Positions 55,167-63,272 of a stretch of DNA of 64,000 bases are shown piece by piece. How positions within the stretch are numbered: position 1 is the stretch's first letter; each line of letters begins with the position of its first letter. Source of the DNA: Gracilibacillus kekensis (lineage in GTDB: Bacteria; Bacillota; Bacilli; Bacillales; Amphibacillaceae). A program made the position numbers and the translations under genes. Under the pieces are notes generated by a model, which saw nothing but the letters and a program-made list of their open reading frames with translations, had not been told where the DNA came from and did not search any database. The DNA lies in assembly GCF_900143085.1 (NCBI RefSeq), contig NZ_FRCZ01000002.1, positions 434,001-498,000 of the forward strand. The letters are read 5' to 3'.

Positions 55167-55448
55167 ATGGATATATTATTAATTTTCTTATTGATATTTA
55201 GTTTTACTCCGATCTTATTATGGGGAGATAATTGGAAAAAAACAGCTATTGGTCAAATTCCATTTGTTCTAGGAGCATGGTTTGTATTTTATAAGTATGT
55301 AACTGTTGGCATTGCTGCCGGCGAAATGTACTTATGGGGTATTTTTATAGCAAATCTTATATATGGACATATCGCATTTACCATTATATTGTTAGAGATG
55401 CGTAAATCCATGAAATTACATCGACCAATGATCCAACAAAATAGTTAA
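55167..55448 (+). CDS. Small membrane protein of unknown function
   Basis: 93 residues from the ATG at 55167, with GAGGTGATAAAT upstream; a GTG three codons earlier is part of that site. Three hydrophobic segments are visible (DILLIFLLIFSFTPILLWG, then GQIPFVLGAWFVFYKYV, then MYLWGIFIANLIYGHIAFTIILLE), and a short basic tail. I recognise no family. It is monocistronic, between a repeat element and its own terminator. Confidence 0.65.
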   Translation: MDILLIFLLIFSFTPILLWGDNWKKTAIGQIPFVLGAWFVFYKYVTVGIAAGEMYLWGIFIANLIYGHIAFTIILLEMRKSMKLHRPMIQQNS

Positions 55449-55464
55449 TACACTCACTTTTCTT

Positions 55465-55497
55465 AAAGGGAAACGCAGGTAATGCGTTTCCCTTTTC
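55465..55497 (+). terminator. Terminator after the small membrane-protein gene
   Basis: AAAGGGAAACGCA and TGCGTTTCCCTTT pair perfectly around GGTAA, followed by TCG rather than a long T-run. Confidence 0.65.
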
Positions 55498-55585
55498 GTA
55501 TGTATAGGTCTTTATTGTCTGTAAGTGGTAACTCCAGTATAATTTAAATAAAGTGAGAATACCGTCAAATATTGGAGGAATATAA

Positions 55586-56713
55586 ATGAATATTGTAATC
55601 GCACCAGATTCTTATAAAGGAAGTCTTTCCGCTACAGAGGTTGCTAACACGATCGAACAAGCTATAGCAGAAACAGGAAGCCATCAGATAATAAAAAAAC
55701 CAATGGCAGACGGTGGTGAAGGAACGATTGAAGCTATTCTCTCAGCTACGAACGGAAAAAATGTAGCTATCTCCACTTCAGGTCCTTTAGGAAATTCTAT
55801 CAAAACAAATTATGCAATTATTAACAAATCTACTGCCATCATAGAAACTGCCTTACATGCTGGTTTATATCAGGTTCCCCCACAAAACCGCAACCCTGAC
55901 CTCACCACTAGCTTTGGAATCGGACAAGCCATTCTTGATGCAATTGAACAAGGATGTGAGCAAATCATTGTCGGACTAGGTGGAAGTGCCACGAATGATG
56001 GCGGTTTAGGCTTATTGCAAGCACTTGGATTAAAAACCTATGATAGTGACGGGAATCTATTAGATAAATTCGGAAAAGACCTTCTTTATATTCACTCTAT
56101 TAATCTTAACGAGCTAGATTCTCGTTTGAAAAAAGTAGATTTTCGAATTGCTTGTGACGTAGACAATCCTCTATGTGGTGAGTTAGGGGCAAGTGCTGTA
56201 TATGGCCCTCAAAAAGGAGCTACTTCTAGTCAAATATCTGAGTATGATCGAGCATTAGATAACTTTGCTGATTTAATAGAAACAGCGCTCGGCCAGGAAT
56301 GGAGAAATACCCCTGGTGCAGGTGCGGCAGGTGGTTTAGGTTTTGCTTTCTTAACGTTAGGTGGAAAACTTGATTCTGGTGCGGCACTGATAGCTAAATC
56401 TATTCAACTAGAAGATCACCTGAAAAATGCTGATTTTGCGATTACCGGTGAAGGACAAAGCGATGAACAAACTTTATATGGAAAAGCACCTGGTTATGTT
56501 GCGGAATTAGCTAGTCAATGGAATGTCCCTACCATCCTCCTTTCTGGAAGTTTAGGAAAAAATAACCACACTCTAAGACAAAAGTTTGCCGGATGTTTTT
56601 CCATCGTTAATCGTCCGTTAAGCTTAGAAGAATGTATGGCGAATACATCATTTTTGTTAGCAGAACAAACAAAACAAATAATGGCATTAATACAGAATAT
56701 TCGAGCGAGATAA
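55586..56713 (+). CDS. glxK: Glycerate kinase
   Basis: The 375-residue GlxK/GarK-type kinase phosphorylates D-glycerate (usually to 2-phosphoglycerate). The N-terminus NIVIAPDSYKGSLSATEVANTIEQA, MADGGEGTIEA, IVGLGGSATNDGGLGLLQALG and GAGAAGGLGFAFLTLGG are family signatures. GGAGG precedes the ATG. No other glyoxylate or glycerate gene is adjacent, so its supply pathway is not evident here. Confidence 0.95.
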   Translation: MNIVIAPDSYKGSLSATEVANTIEQAIAETGSHQIIKKPMADGGEGTIEAILSATNGKNVAISTSGPLGNSIKTNYAIINKSTAIIETALHAGLYQVPPQNRNPDLTTSFGIGQAILDAIEQGCEQIIVGLGGSATNDGGLGLLQALGLKTYDSDGNLLDKFGKDLLYIHSINLNELDSRLKKVDFRIACDVDNPLCGELGASAVYGPQKGATSSQISEYDRALDNFADLIETALGQEWRNTPGAGAAGGLGFAFLTLGGKLDSGAALIAKSIQLEDHLKNADFAITGEGQSDEQTLYGKAPGYVAELASQWNVPTILLSGSLGKNNHTLRQKFAGCFSIVNRPLSLEECMANTSFLLAEQTKQIMALIQNIRAR

Positions 56714-56894
56714 CTTGTTTCCACTGTCGCTTTTTGCGATAATATAGTGGGACTTTAATTAGTGTAATCTAACTGACATGTTAGAGAAGCTTATCAGGTG
56801 GTTATTTCCACTTAGTTTTTTTAATGACCTAAGACTTGAAGTAAGTGTATTACTGAAGGTTACACAATGATAATACATATAGGAGGTCTTTCCC

Positions 56895-57845
56895 TTGAAC
56901 GACACATATAATAATACCAAATTGAAAGTCTTCTCTTTAAGCTCCAATGTTGCATTGGCAGAAGAAATTGTACATCATATTGGTATTGATTTAGGCAAGT
57001 CATCTGTAAAAACATTTAGTGACGGAGAAATTCAGATTAATATCGAAGAAAGTATTAGAGGTTGTGACGTTTTTCTTATTCAATCCACGTATGATCCTGT
57101 AGAAGATCACATTATGGAACTGTTAATCATGATTGATGCTTTAAAAAGAGCTTCTGCGCGTTCTATTAACGTTGTAATGCCCTATTATGGTTACGCTCGT
57201 CAAGACCGCAAATCACGTGCGCGTGAACCTATTACAGCTAAATTAATCGCTGATCTCATTCAAAAAGCTGGGGCAAATCGGATGATTTCTATCGATTTGC
57301 ATGCACCGCAAGCACAAGGCTTTTTCGATATACCCGTTGATCCAATTACATCAGTTCCAATTATTGGCAGTTACTTGGAAGCAAAACAATTGGAAGATAT
57401 AGTGGTAGTTGCTCCAGACCACAGTAGTGTATCTCGTGCCAGACAATTGGCCGATCAATTAAAAGCACCTATTGCCATTGTAGATCGTCGAGGGCCTAGA
57501 GACAGTGCTTCTACTATAAATATAGTGGGAGATGTTGCTGATAAAACCGCAATTATTATCGATGACATCATTGATACTGGACGAAGGATCACAACAAGTG
57601 CCGAAGCCTTAAAAAACCATGGTACAAGAGAAGTTTATGCTTGTTCAACACATCCTGTACTCTCTGGGATTGCAGTGAATAAAATTGCTGAATCCTGCAT
57701 AAAAGAATTAATTGTTACCAATACGATTCCTTTACCTGAAAACAAACAATTAGATAAAATTACACAATTGACGGTTGCTCCTGTTGTAGCAGAAGCAATT
57801 ATACGATTATATGAGCAACAATCCATCAGCTCGTTATATATTTAG
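56895..57845 (+). CDS. Ribose-phosphate pyrophosphokinase (PRPP synthase), class I
   Basis: The 316-residue enzyme makes PRPP from ribose-5-phosphate and ATP. The ATP-binding and flexible-loop motifs ([17 protein letters not shown]), the [20 protein letters not shown] signature and the PRPP loop [17 protein letters not shown] are all present. It starts with TTG at 56895, with AGGAGG 8 bases upstream. In bacilli the main prs gene lies beside glmU; this isolated gene in different company may be a second copy, so I leave the symbol empty. Confidence 0.93.
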   Translation: MNDTYNNTKLKVFSLSSNVALAEEIVHHIGIDLGKSSVKTFSDGEIQINIEESIRGCDVFLIQSTYDPVEDHIMELLIMIDALKRASARSINVVMPYYGYARQDRKSRAREPITAKLIADLIQKAGANRMISIDLHAPQAQGFFDIPVDPITSVPIIGSYLEAKQLEDIVVVAPDHSSVSRARQLADQLKAPIAIVDRRGPRDSASTINIVGDVADKTAIIIDDIIDTGRRITTSAEALKNHGTREVYACSTHPVLSGIAVNKIAESCIKELIVTNTIPLPENKQLDKITQLTVAPVVAEAIIRLYEQQSISSLYI

Positions 57846-57881
57846 TGAGTCCTGGAATGTATTGACTCTCTTATGAAATTG

Positions 57882-57918
57882 AAACCATGTTACCTTCTAC
57901 AGGTAGCATGGTTTTATT
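57882..57918 (+). terminator. Terminator after the PRPP synthase gene
   Basis: AAACCATGTTACCT and AGGTAGCATGGTTT pair over 14 positions with one G-T around TCTAC, followed by TATTATT. Confidence 0.75.
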
Positions 57919-58006
57919 ATTGAAAATATTCTTCTGAATCCATTATTGTAATTATGTTCCAATCACTACCTCCCTTCTCTTAAAATTTTTCCATCGTTTA
58001 ATTATG

Positions 58007-58035
58007 TGCACACCTTCTGGGCGGACACATATAAT
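58007..58035 (+). promoter_or_regulatory. Promoter of the NitT/TauT-type transporter operon
   Basis: TGCACA (58007-58012) and TATAAT (58030-58035) with a 17-base spacer. The leader before the permease start at 58164 would be about 120 bases and consists almost entirely of the repeat element described next. Confidence 0.45.
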
Positions 58036-58046
58036 GTCATATATAG

Positions 58047-58146
58047 TAAGACTCCCACTTTGCTCAGCAAAACGTGTAAAAATGTTTTTATCCCAGTTAT
58101 CTTCTTTAAGAAGTGGGGATATTACGGACGGTTCACACCGTGATAA
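58047..58146 (+). repeat. Structured repeat element upstream of the ABC transporter (copy 2)
   Basis: It starts AGTAAGACTCCCACTT, contains TATCCCAGTTATCTTCTTT and AAGAAGTGGGGAT, and ends TTACGGACGGTTCACACCGTGAT. CCCACTT pairs with AAGTGGG. Start and end are the same as in copy 1 at 19561-19712, while the middle differs. The next bases are the ribosome binding site of the permease gene. Confidence 0.55.
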
Positions 58147-58163
58147 AGAGAGGAAGAGGTGTT

Positions 58164-58928
58164 ATGTTCAAAAAACTTAAAACTCAATCATTGCCTCAAT
58201 TAATAACCATTTCCTCCCCCATATTTTTATTATTGTTGTGGGAAATATGTTCACAATATGCTTTACTAGACCCGCGCTTTTTTCCAGCACCGACATTAAT
58301 CCTAACTACATTAATACAAATGGCGGAATCAGGAAATCTTTTTGAACATATTTATATAAGTTTAACTAGAATTATTCTTGGTTTTGCGCTAGGCGTTATT
58401 CCTGCTATTTGTATTGGATTATTAATGGGGATGTATAAATATTTTCGGCACTTTTTCTCACCAATTATTATGATTTTCATGCCTATTCCGACACTAGCAA
58501 TGTTACCAATTATCTTGATTTTATTCGGTATCGGGGAGTTTTCGAAGATGATTACAATTGCTATTAGTGTCTTTTTCCCAGTAGCAATCAACACTGCTGC
58601 AGGCGTAGCGAATATCGACCGAATCTATTTAGACGTTGCTAAAAATTATCATGCAAATGCAAAGGATTTCTTCTTTAAGATTGCCTTACCTGGTTCATTA
58701 CCAGTAATGCTAGAAGGAATTCAAATGGGGCAAGCGATCGCTTTACTAACGATTGTAGCAGCTGAAATGATCGGAGCAACTTCGGGTATTGGATATTTAA
58801 TTTGGATGAATTACAAAGCATTTTTATTACCTCAAATGTATGTTGGGCTAATACTTATTTCGTTTTTCGGTTACTTTTTCTCTTTGTTACTTAGAGGATT
58901 CGAACGTAAATTATTGCCCTGGAAATAA
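58164..58928 (+). CDS. ABC transporter permease, NitT/TauT (SsuC/ThiX-like) family
   Basis: 254 residues from the ATG at 58164, which has GAGGTG upstream; the frame extends to 58113 but that part is the repeat element. About six membrane helices are visible, with LLLLWEICSQYALLDPRFFPAPTLIL near the start and the ATPase-contact loop DVAKNYHANAKDFFFKIALPGSLPVMLEGIQMGQAIAL. Relatives carry sulfonates, nitrate or thiamine pyrimidine precursors. I see no signal that tells which. It is the first gene of a permease-ATPase-binding-protein operon. Confidence 0.9.
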   Translation: MFKKLKTQSLPQLITISSPIFLLLLWEICSQYALLDPRFFPAPTLILTTLIQMAESGNLFEHIYISLTRIILGFALGVIPAICIGLLMGMYKYFRHFFSPIIMIFMPIPTLAMLPIILILFGIGEFSKMITIAISVFFPVAINTAAGVANIDRIYLDVAKNYHANAKDFFFKIALPGSLPVMLEGIQMGQAIALLTIVAAEMIGATSGIGYLIWMNYKAFLLPQMYVGLILISFFGYFFSLLLRGFERKLLPWK

Positions 58929-58948
58929 AGTAGAAATGAGGGATAAAG

Positions 58949-59722
58949 TTGTCAAAAATTCAAATTGAACAATTATCAAAACGTTTTGTTAAACGGGATA
59001 AATATATAGAAGCATTAAAGGATATTACCTTAACAATTAAACAAGGCGAATTCGTTTGTTTGTTAGGACCTAGCGGATGTGGCAAGACCACTTTATTAAG
59101 AATATTAGCTAACTTGGAAAAACCTAGCACAGGTGACGTAATCATCAATCAAACAGATAAAAAGAAACCTTTGCAGTCTATGGTGTTTCAGGAAAATGGT
59201 GTGATCCCTTGGCTTACGGTAGAGGAAAATGTGGCATTCGGATTAAAAATGAGACATTTATCTAATGATTTTGTGAAAGAACGAACAGAATATTATTTAC
59301 AAAAAGTCGGTTTATCAAAGTTTCGACGATTGTATCCTAAGGAATTGTCTGGAGGAATGAAACAACGTGTTAGTATCGCTCGTGCATTTGCTAATGATCC
59401 AGAAATTTTACTGATGGATGAACCCTTTGCCGCACTAGATGAGCAGAATAAATTTATTTTACAAGAAGAGTTATTAGCCATTTGGCAAGAAACGAGAAAA
59501 ACAGTATTATTTATCACCCATAGTATTGACGAGGCTTTATTATTAAGTGATCGAATTTTATTAATGAGTGCGCAACCTGGAAAAATTATAAAGGATGTAG
59601 CTATTGAAATGAATCGGCCACGCTCAATTGAAAAAGTCCGATCAGATCCTGAAATGACGAAAATATTCTTAGATATTTGGGAGCAACTGCAAAGCGAAGT
59701 TAAACAAACGAGATTAAAGTGA
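58949..59722 (+). CDS. ABC transporter ATP-binding protein, NitT/TauT family
   Basis: 257 residues from a TTG at 58949 with GAGGGA upstream. The Walker A GPSGCGKTT (about 39-47), Q-loop FQENGVIPWLTV, signature LSGGMKQRVSIARAF, Walker B ILLMDEPFAALD and switch His in LFITHSIDEAL are intact. It follows the permease gene by 20 bases and overlaps the upstream extension of the next frame, but not its real start. Confidence 0.95.
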   Translation: MSKIQIEQLSKRFVKRDKYIEALKDITLTIKQGEFVCLLGPSGCGKTTLLRILANLEKPSTGDVIINQTDKKKPLQSMVFQENGVIPWLTVEENVAFGLKMRHLSNDFVKERTEYYLQKVGLSKFRRLYPKELSGGMKQRVSIARAFANDPEILLMDEPFAALDEQNKFILQEELLAIWQETRKTVLFITHSIDEALLLSDRILLMSAQPGKIIKDVAIEMNRPRSIEKVRSDPEMTKIFLDIWEQLQSEVKQTRLK

Positions 59723-59772
59723 ATCCTCTTTCAAGAGTTTCATTTTTAAAGAAGTTTATTGGGGGAAAAACA

Positions 59773-60843
59773 ATGAAAAAATTATTGATAATGATGGGAA
59801 CTGCTGTATTTCTTATTTTAGTATCAGCTTGTCAATCTTCAGAGTCTGATGAAAATGATAATGCTAAAAGTACAGATCCCTTAGCACCATTAGAAGAAAC
59901 AGCAAAGGTTGTCATTGCCGAAGACGGATCAGCATCAGGTGCAGGATTTTATATCGCAAAAGACAAAGGTTATTTTGAAAAATATAACATTGAAGTAGAA
60001 TTTGCTACATTTGGAAATAGTGATGAAATGCTTCCTGCAGTTGCTGCTGGTGAAGTTGACGTAGCTGGAGGAATATCTTCTGCTTCCTTTTTCAATTCAA
60101 TCGCACAAGGGATAGATGTACGATTTATTGCGGATAAAGGACATAATAATGAGGGGAGTTCTTATTTTACTTTTGTCGTACGAGAGGATCTTAAAGATGA
60201 CATAACTGACTACGAAGATGTTAAAGGGAAAAAAATCGCTGTCTCTACTCAGAATGCGGTAGATCATTATATATACAATGAAATGTTAAAGCATGCTAAT
60301 GTATCAACGGAAGAAGTAGAGTTTGTTTTAATGAGCGATTTTGGTAATATGATGTCAGCAATGGGAAATCAACAAATTGATCTAGCGCTGCAAATCGAAC
60401 CCTTAATTACCCAAGGTGAAAATCAGGCAATTCATCAACGATTCCTTGATGCGACTGACTATGCACCTGAAGCACAAATCGCAATGGTTCTCGGTTCCCC
60501 AAAATTTTTAACGGAACGCAGAGATGTCGCTGTTCGATTCATGGCAGCCTATTTACAAGGTGTTCGTGATTACCATGATGTTTTCATCAAAGATATTGAT
60601 GATAATGGTGAAGTTATTTCTATCATGGCAAACCACACAGCTTTAAAAGATGAAGATTTGTGGAAAGAAGTTGGGGTTACCGGTTTAAATCCAAATGGTT
60701 ATATTTTTGAAGACGATGTAGAAAAGCAATATCAATTTTATAAAGAAAATGGGGCAATCCAAGGGGAATTGGATTTTGATACCATTATTGATATGTCATT
60801 AGTAGAAGAAGCCCTTGATATCATAGGAACATACGAAGAATAA
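59773..60843 (+). CDS. ABC transporter substrate-binding lipoprotein, NMT1/SsuA-like
   Basis: 356 residues from the ATG at 59773, chosen for GGGGGAAAAACA upstream and a lipobox signal directly after it (KKLLIMMGTAVFLILVSAC). The mature part shows GAGFYIAKDKGYFEKYNIEVEFATFGNSDEMLPAVAAGEVDVAGG, typical of the NMT1/THI5-like and SsuA/TauA group. Substrate is not clear: thiamine precursor, sulfonate or another small aromatic or anion. Last gene of the transporter operon. Confidence 0.92.
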   Translation: MKKLLIMMGTAVFLILVSACQSSESDENDNAKSTDPLAPLEETAKVVIAEDGSASGAGFYIAKDKGYFEKYNIEVEFATFGNSDEMLPAVAAGEVDVAGGISSASFFNSIAQGIDVRFIADKGHNNEGSSYFTFVVREDLKDDITDYEDVKGKKIAVSTQNAVDHYIYNEMLKHANVSTEEVEFVLMSDFGNMMSAMGNQQIDLALQIEPLITQGENQAIHQRFLDATDYAPEAQIAMVLGSPKFLTERRDVAVRFMAAYLQGVRDYHDVFIKDIDDNGEVISIMANHTALKDEDLWKEVGVTGLNPNGYIFEDDVEKQYQFYKENGAIQGELDFDTIIDMSLVEEALDIIGTYEE

Positions 60844-60925
60844 TACTGCTCCCTACTTTTTTCTTTCACTCGAATCTCCAGCTATCATTTGGTAAAATGA
60901 AGAAAATGGTAGAAGGAGGAATGGC

Positions 60926-61453
60926 ATGGATGTATTAGAAGCAATTAAAAATAGACGAGAAATTACAAAATACCAAGACCGAACTATAGAAAAAGATGTT
61001 TTAGAATCTGTTGTTGATGCTACGTATTTTGCTCCAATAGGAAACAACTTACCATCAAAAGATATCATAGTCGTTACGGAACAGGAGAAACTTATTGCAT
61101 TAAAAGACACCACACCTTTTATGCCTTGGATAGTGGATGCAAAAGCAGCAGTAGTGATAACTGGTCGACCTGACATAAGTAAGTATTGGTTACAGGATAG
61201 TTCGATCGCTTCTGGCTACTGTTGGTTAGAGGCTGTCAATCAAGGTTTGTGCGGTGCTTTTGGTGCGATATATCATGCTGAAGATGCAGAAGAATCAGAA
61301 AGACGGGAAGGTCATGCTCGTAATGTGTTAAATATTCCTAGCGATCGTCGTGTTGTCGCTATTATCGGTCTAGGATATCCAGCCGAAACAAAACCACCGA
61401 AAAAACATATTCCAAAAGAAAATATTGTTCATTATCAATCTTTTTCACAGTAA
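60926..61453 (+). CDS. Nitroreductase family FMN oxidoreductase
   Basis: 175 residues. LEAIKNRREITKYQDRTIEKDVLESVVDATYFAPIGNN is the usual FMN-binding start, and GYCWLEAVNQGLCGAFGAIY and VVAIIGLGYPAE the second FMN region. AAGGAGG precedes the ATG. It could reduce nitro compounds, quinones or flavins; no specific reaction can be assigned. It lies 82 bases after the transporter operon and may be read with it. Confidence 0.9.
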   Translation: MDVLEAIKNRREITKYQDRTIEKDVLESVVDATYFAPIGNNLPSKDIIVVTEQEKLIALKDTTPFMPWIVDAKAAVVITGRPDISKYWLQDSSIASGYCWLEAVNQGLCGAFGAIYHAEDAEESERREGHARNVLNIPSDRRVVAIIGLGYPAETKPPKKHIPKENIVHYQSFSQ

Positions 61454-61485
61454 GCTAGCTTTCTACTTATGGATAGAATTTTATT

Positions 61486-61520
61486 CAGAGGGAGTATTGC
61501 ACTTCCTCTGATTGTTTTAT
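61486..61520 (+). terminator. Terminator after the nitroreductase gene
   Basis: CAGAGGGAGT and ACTTCCTCTG form a 10-bp stem (one G-T) around ATTGC, followed by ATTGTTTTATTT. Confidence 0.7.
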
Positions 61521-61547
61521 TTCTAAGTTAAGCTAACATGCGCTTCC

Positions 61548-63272
61548 CTACTTAAACACAAAAGCGAATTTTAAATCCAGAATCTTAGTTGGTTGCTTCA
61601 GTTCAAATAATATATGTAAAAAACACTCTTGTACCCCCTGATGATTATTAAAATGTCTTCGTCTCACCGTCAATACTACTTTTTTGTTATCATAGAATAA
61701 TTCTAGCTCACCATTATCCCCGCTTAATACAATGGAATCTTCTTTAAAACGATATGGAAGATCAGCAGCAATAAAAGATTCTATTAGCATTTCTGGTTTC
61801 TGAGAAAATTGAAAAGCATCTTTCAGAACTAGCGATCTATTTTCTTTATTGCAAGTGAATGTGCGAGTGAACTTTTCAAGTGTTTGATCCTGGTAAGCCT
61901 TTCTCATATCTACCTCTATATCATCCAAAGAAGCATGTTGTTCAACTTTTGTAAAAACACCTTTGTACTCTTGACCTGCTGGTTGATATCCGTTAACTAC
62001 TGGAACAGAATGGCCTTCTGCACTATTACATAAAAATTGGTATCGTTCGTCACTAAAATAAGCTTTATTATACTGCCCTGATCCCAAATCACGTAAAAAG
62101 ACTTGACCCATACCATACAAAATAAATTGACCAATATCATTATGATTATGCGGTTCATTATTATGACCAGATTTTAGCGCAAATGCATAGTTCTCTCCTT
62201 TTTCCTTCCATCTAGATAAGAAGATCGAAGTGTGATCGAAAAGTTGAGATATTTCTGGCCATTCATCACCATGAATAGTTGGATCATACCACCATAATTC
62301 TCTAATTGCTGGAGCCCATCGCCCACACGGATCTACAATATCGCTAGCTATAAGATGATTAGGTGGTACATGTACATTTGGAAATTGCTGATGCAAGTAG
62401 TGAGTAAAACCAATCATCGGTTTCGCTTTTGGTTCTGCATCAGCGAAATTCATCACATAGTTTAACGCTAAAAAGCTATTTTGCTGAAACATTGCTATTC
62501 GCTTCACTTTCGGATTATCCAGTAAATTTATGTTCTGATACTTTCTTAGCAAGTCAGCAAAATAAATAAAATAGCCAAAACCATATTGCCAGTATCCATA
62601 CCCTTCTTGACATGCTCCGTCATCCTCAAAGCCTTTTAAGTAGTATTCTATCGTTACGATCACACGATCAAGAATTCCCTTTTGTTCGTTACCTTCCAGT
62701 AAATATAGGGCAGCAGAACCAATCGAACCCGCACAAACTGATGCCCAGTTATGTGTAGCAGTTTCCCAATGAAACTCAGTACTCAAATACGGAGTAAAGA
62801 TTCTCCGATCCACTTCAATTTTTATTTTATCTATTAAAAACTGATCTAGCTGTCCATCAAATAGAGAGACTATTTCTGCTAATGAAAAAGCCGTCTCTGC
62901 AGCAAATAAATCGACCGTATAGTTTAACCGGTTTGTTTGTTTATAAGATTGATAGCTTTGTTCTTCTAAATCCTGGTCAAGATGTGCAGGTAAACACCAG
63001 GTAAATTCATTGCAGATCTGCCATATTTCGTTTTCTAATGCTTCTAAATAAGCTCGCTCATCAGGATATAAATAAAGAAGCAAACCAAAGATAGTCAATC
63101 GTCTTCTTCGTAGAAAATATTGGGCCTCAAAGCTTTGGCGTTCCCCTTCCTTCATGAATTGACAATAGGTTTGGAAGGTGATTTCTGTAACAGATTCCTG
63201 TAAAAAGCGATCACCCTCCATTTTCAACTTTGATTTCACTGTTTTTAACCAATCATTATTTGTCCCGTTCAT
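61548..63272 (-). CDS. Heparinase II/III-like polysaccharide lyase family protein
   Basis: The 574-residue protein has an alpha/alpha-toroid N-terminal half (ETAFSLAEIVSLFDGQLD, ETATHNWASVCAGSIGSAAL, DGACQEGYGYWQYGFGYFIYFADL) and a beta-sandwich Heparinase II/III C-terminal half from about residue 350. The likely catalytic NWASVCAG and GHNNEPHNHNDIGQFILYG motifs are present. No signal peptide, so it should act on imported uronate-containing oligosaccharides. The exact substrate (glycosaminoglycan, alginate or other) is not clear. Its start overlaps the end of the AraC-type regulator gene by 4 bases. Confidence 0.85.
   Translation of the reverse strand: MNGTNNDWLKTVKSKLKMEGDRFLQESVTEITFQTYCQFMKEGERQSFEAQYFLRRRRLTIFGLLLYLYPDERAYLEALENEIWQICNEFTWCLPAHLDQDLEEQSYQSYKQTNRLNYTVDLFAAETAFSLAEIVSLFDGQLDQFLIDKIKIEVDRRIFTPYLSTEFHWETATHNWASVCAGSIGSAALYLLEGNEQKGILDRVIVTIEYYLKGFEDDGACQEGYGYWQYGFGYFIYFADLLRKYQNINLLDNPKVKRIAMFQQNSFLALNYVMNFADAEPKAKPMIGFTHYLHQQFPNVHVPPNHLIASDIVDPCGRWAPAIRELWWYDPTIHGDEWPEISQLFDHTSIFLSRWKEKGENYAFALKSGHNNEPHNHNDIGQFILYGMGQVFLRDLGSGQYNKAYFSDERYQFLCNSAEGHSVPVVNGYQPAGQEYKGVFTKVEQHASLDDIEVDMRKAYQDQTLEKFTRTFTCNKENRSLVLKDAFQFSQKPEMLIESFIAADLPYRFKEDSIVLSGDNGELELFYDNKKVVLTVRRRHFNNHQGVQECFLHILFELKQPTKILDLKFAFVFK

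Noticed and set aside
58047-58146. TPP riboswitch before the NMT1-type transporter
   Set aside because: The conserved CTGAGA and ACCTGA-type segments are absent, and the same sequence lies upstream of xylR.
58113-58163. Upstream extension of the NitT/TauT permease frame
   Set aside because: It would translate the end of the repeat element; ATG 58164 has GAGGTG and begins the family-typical N-terminus.
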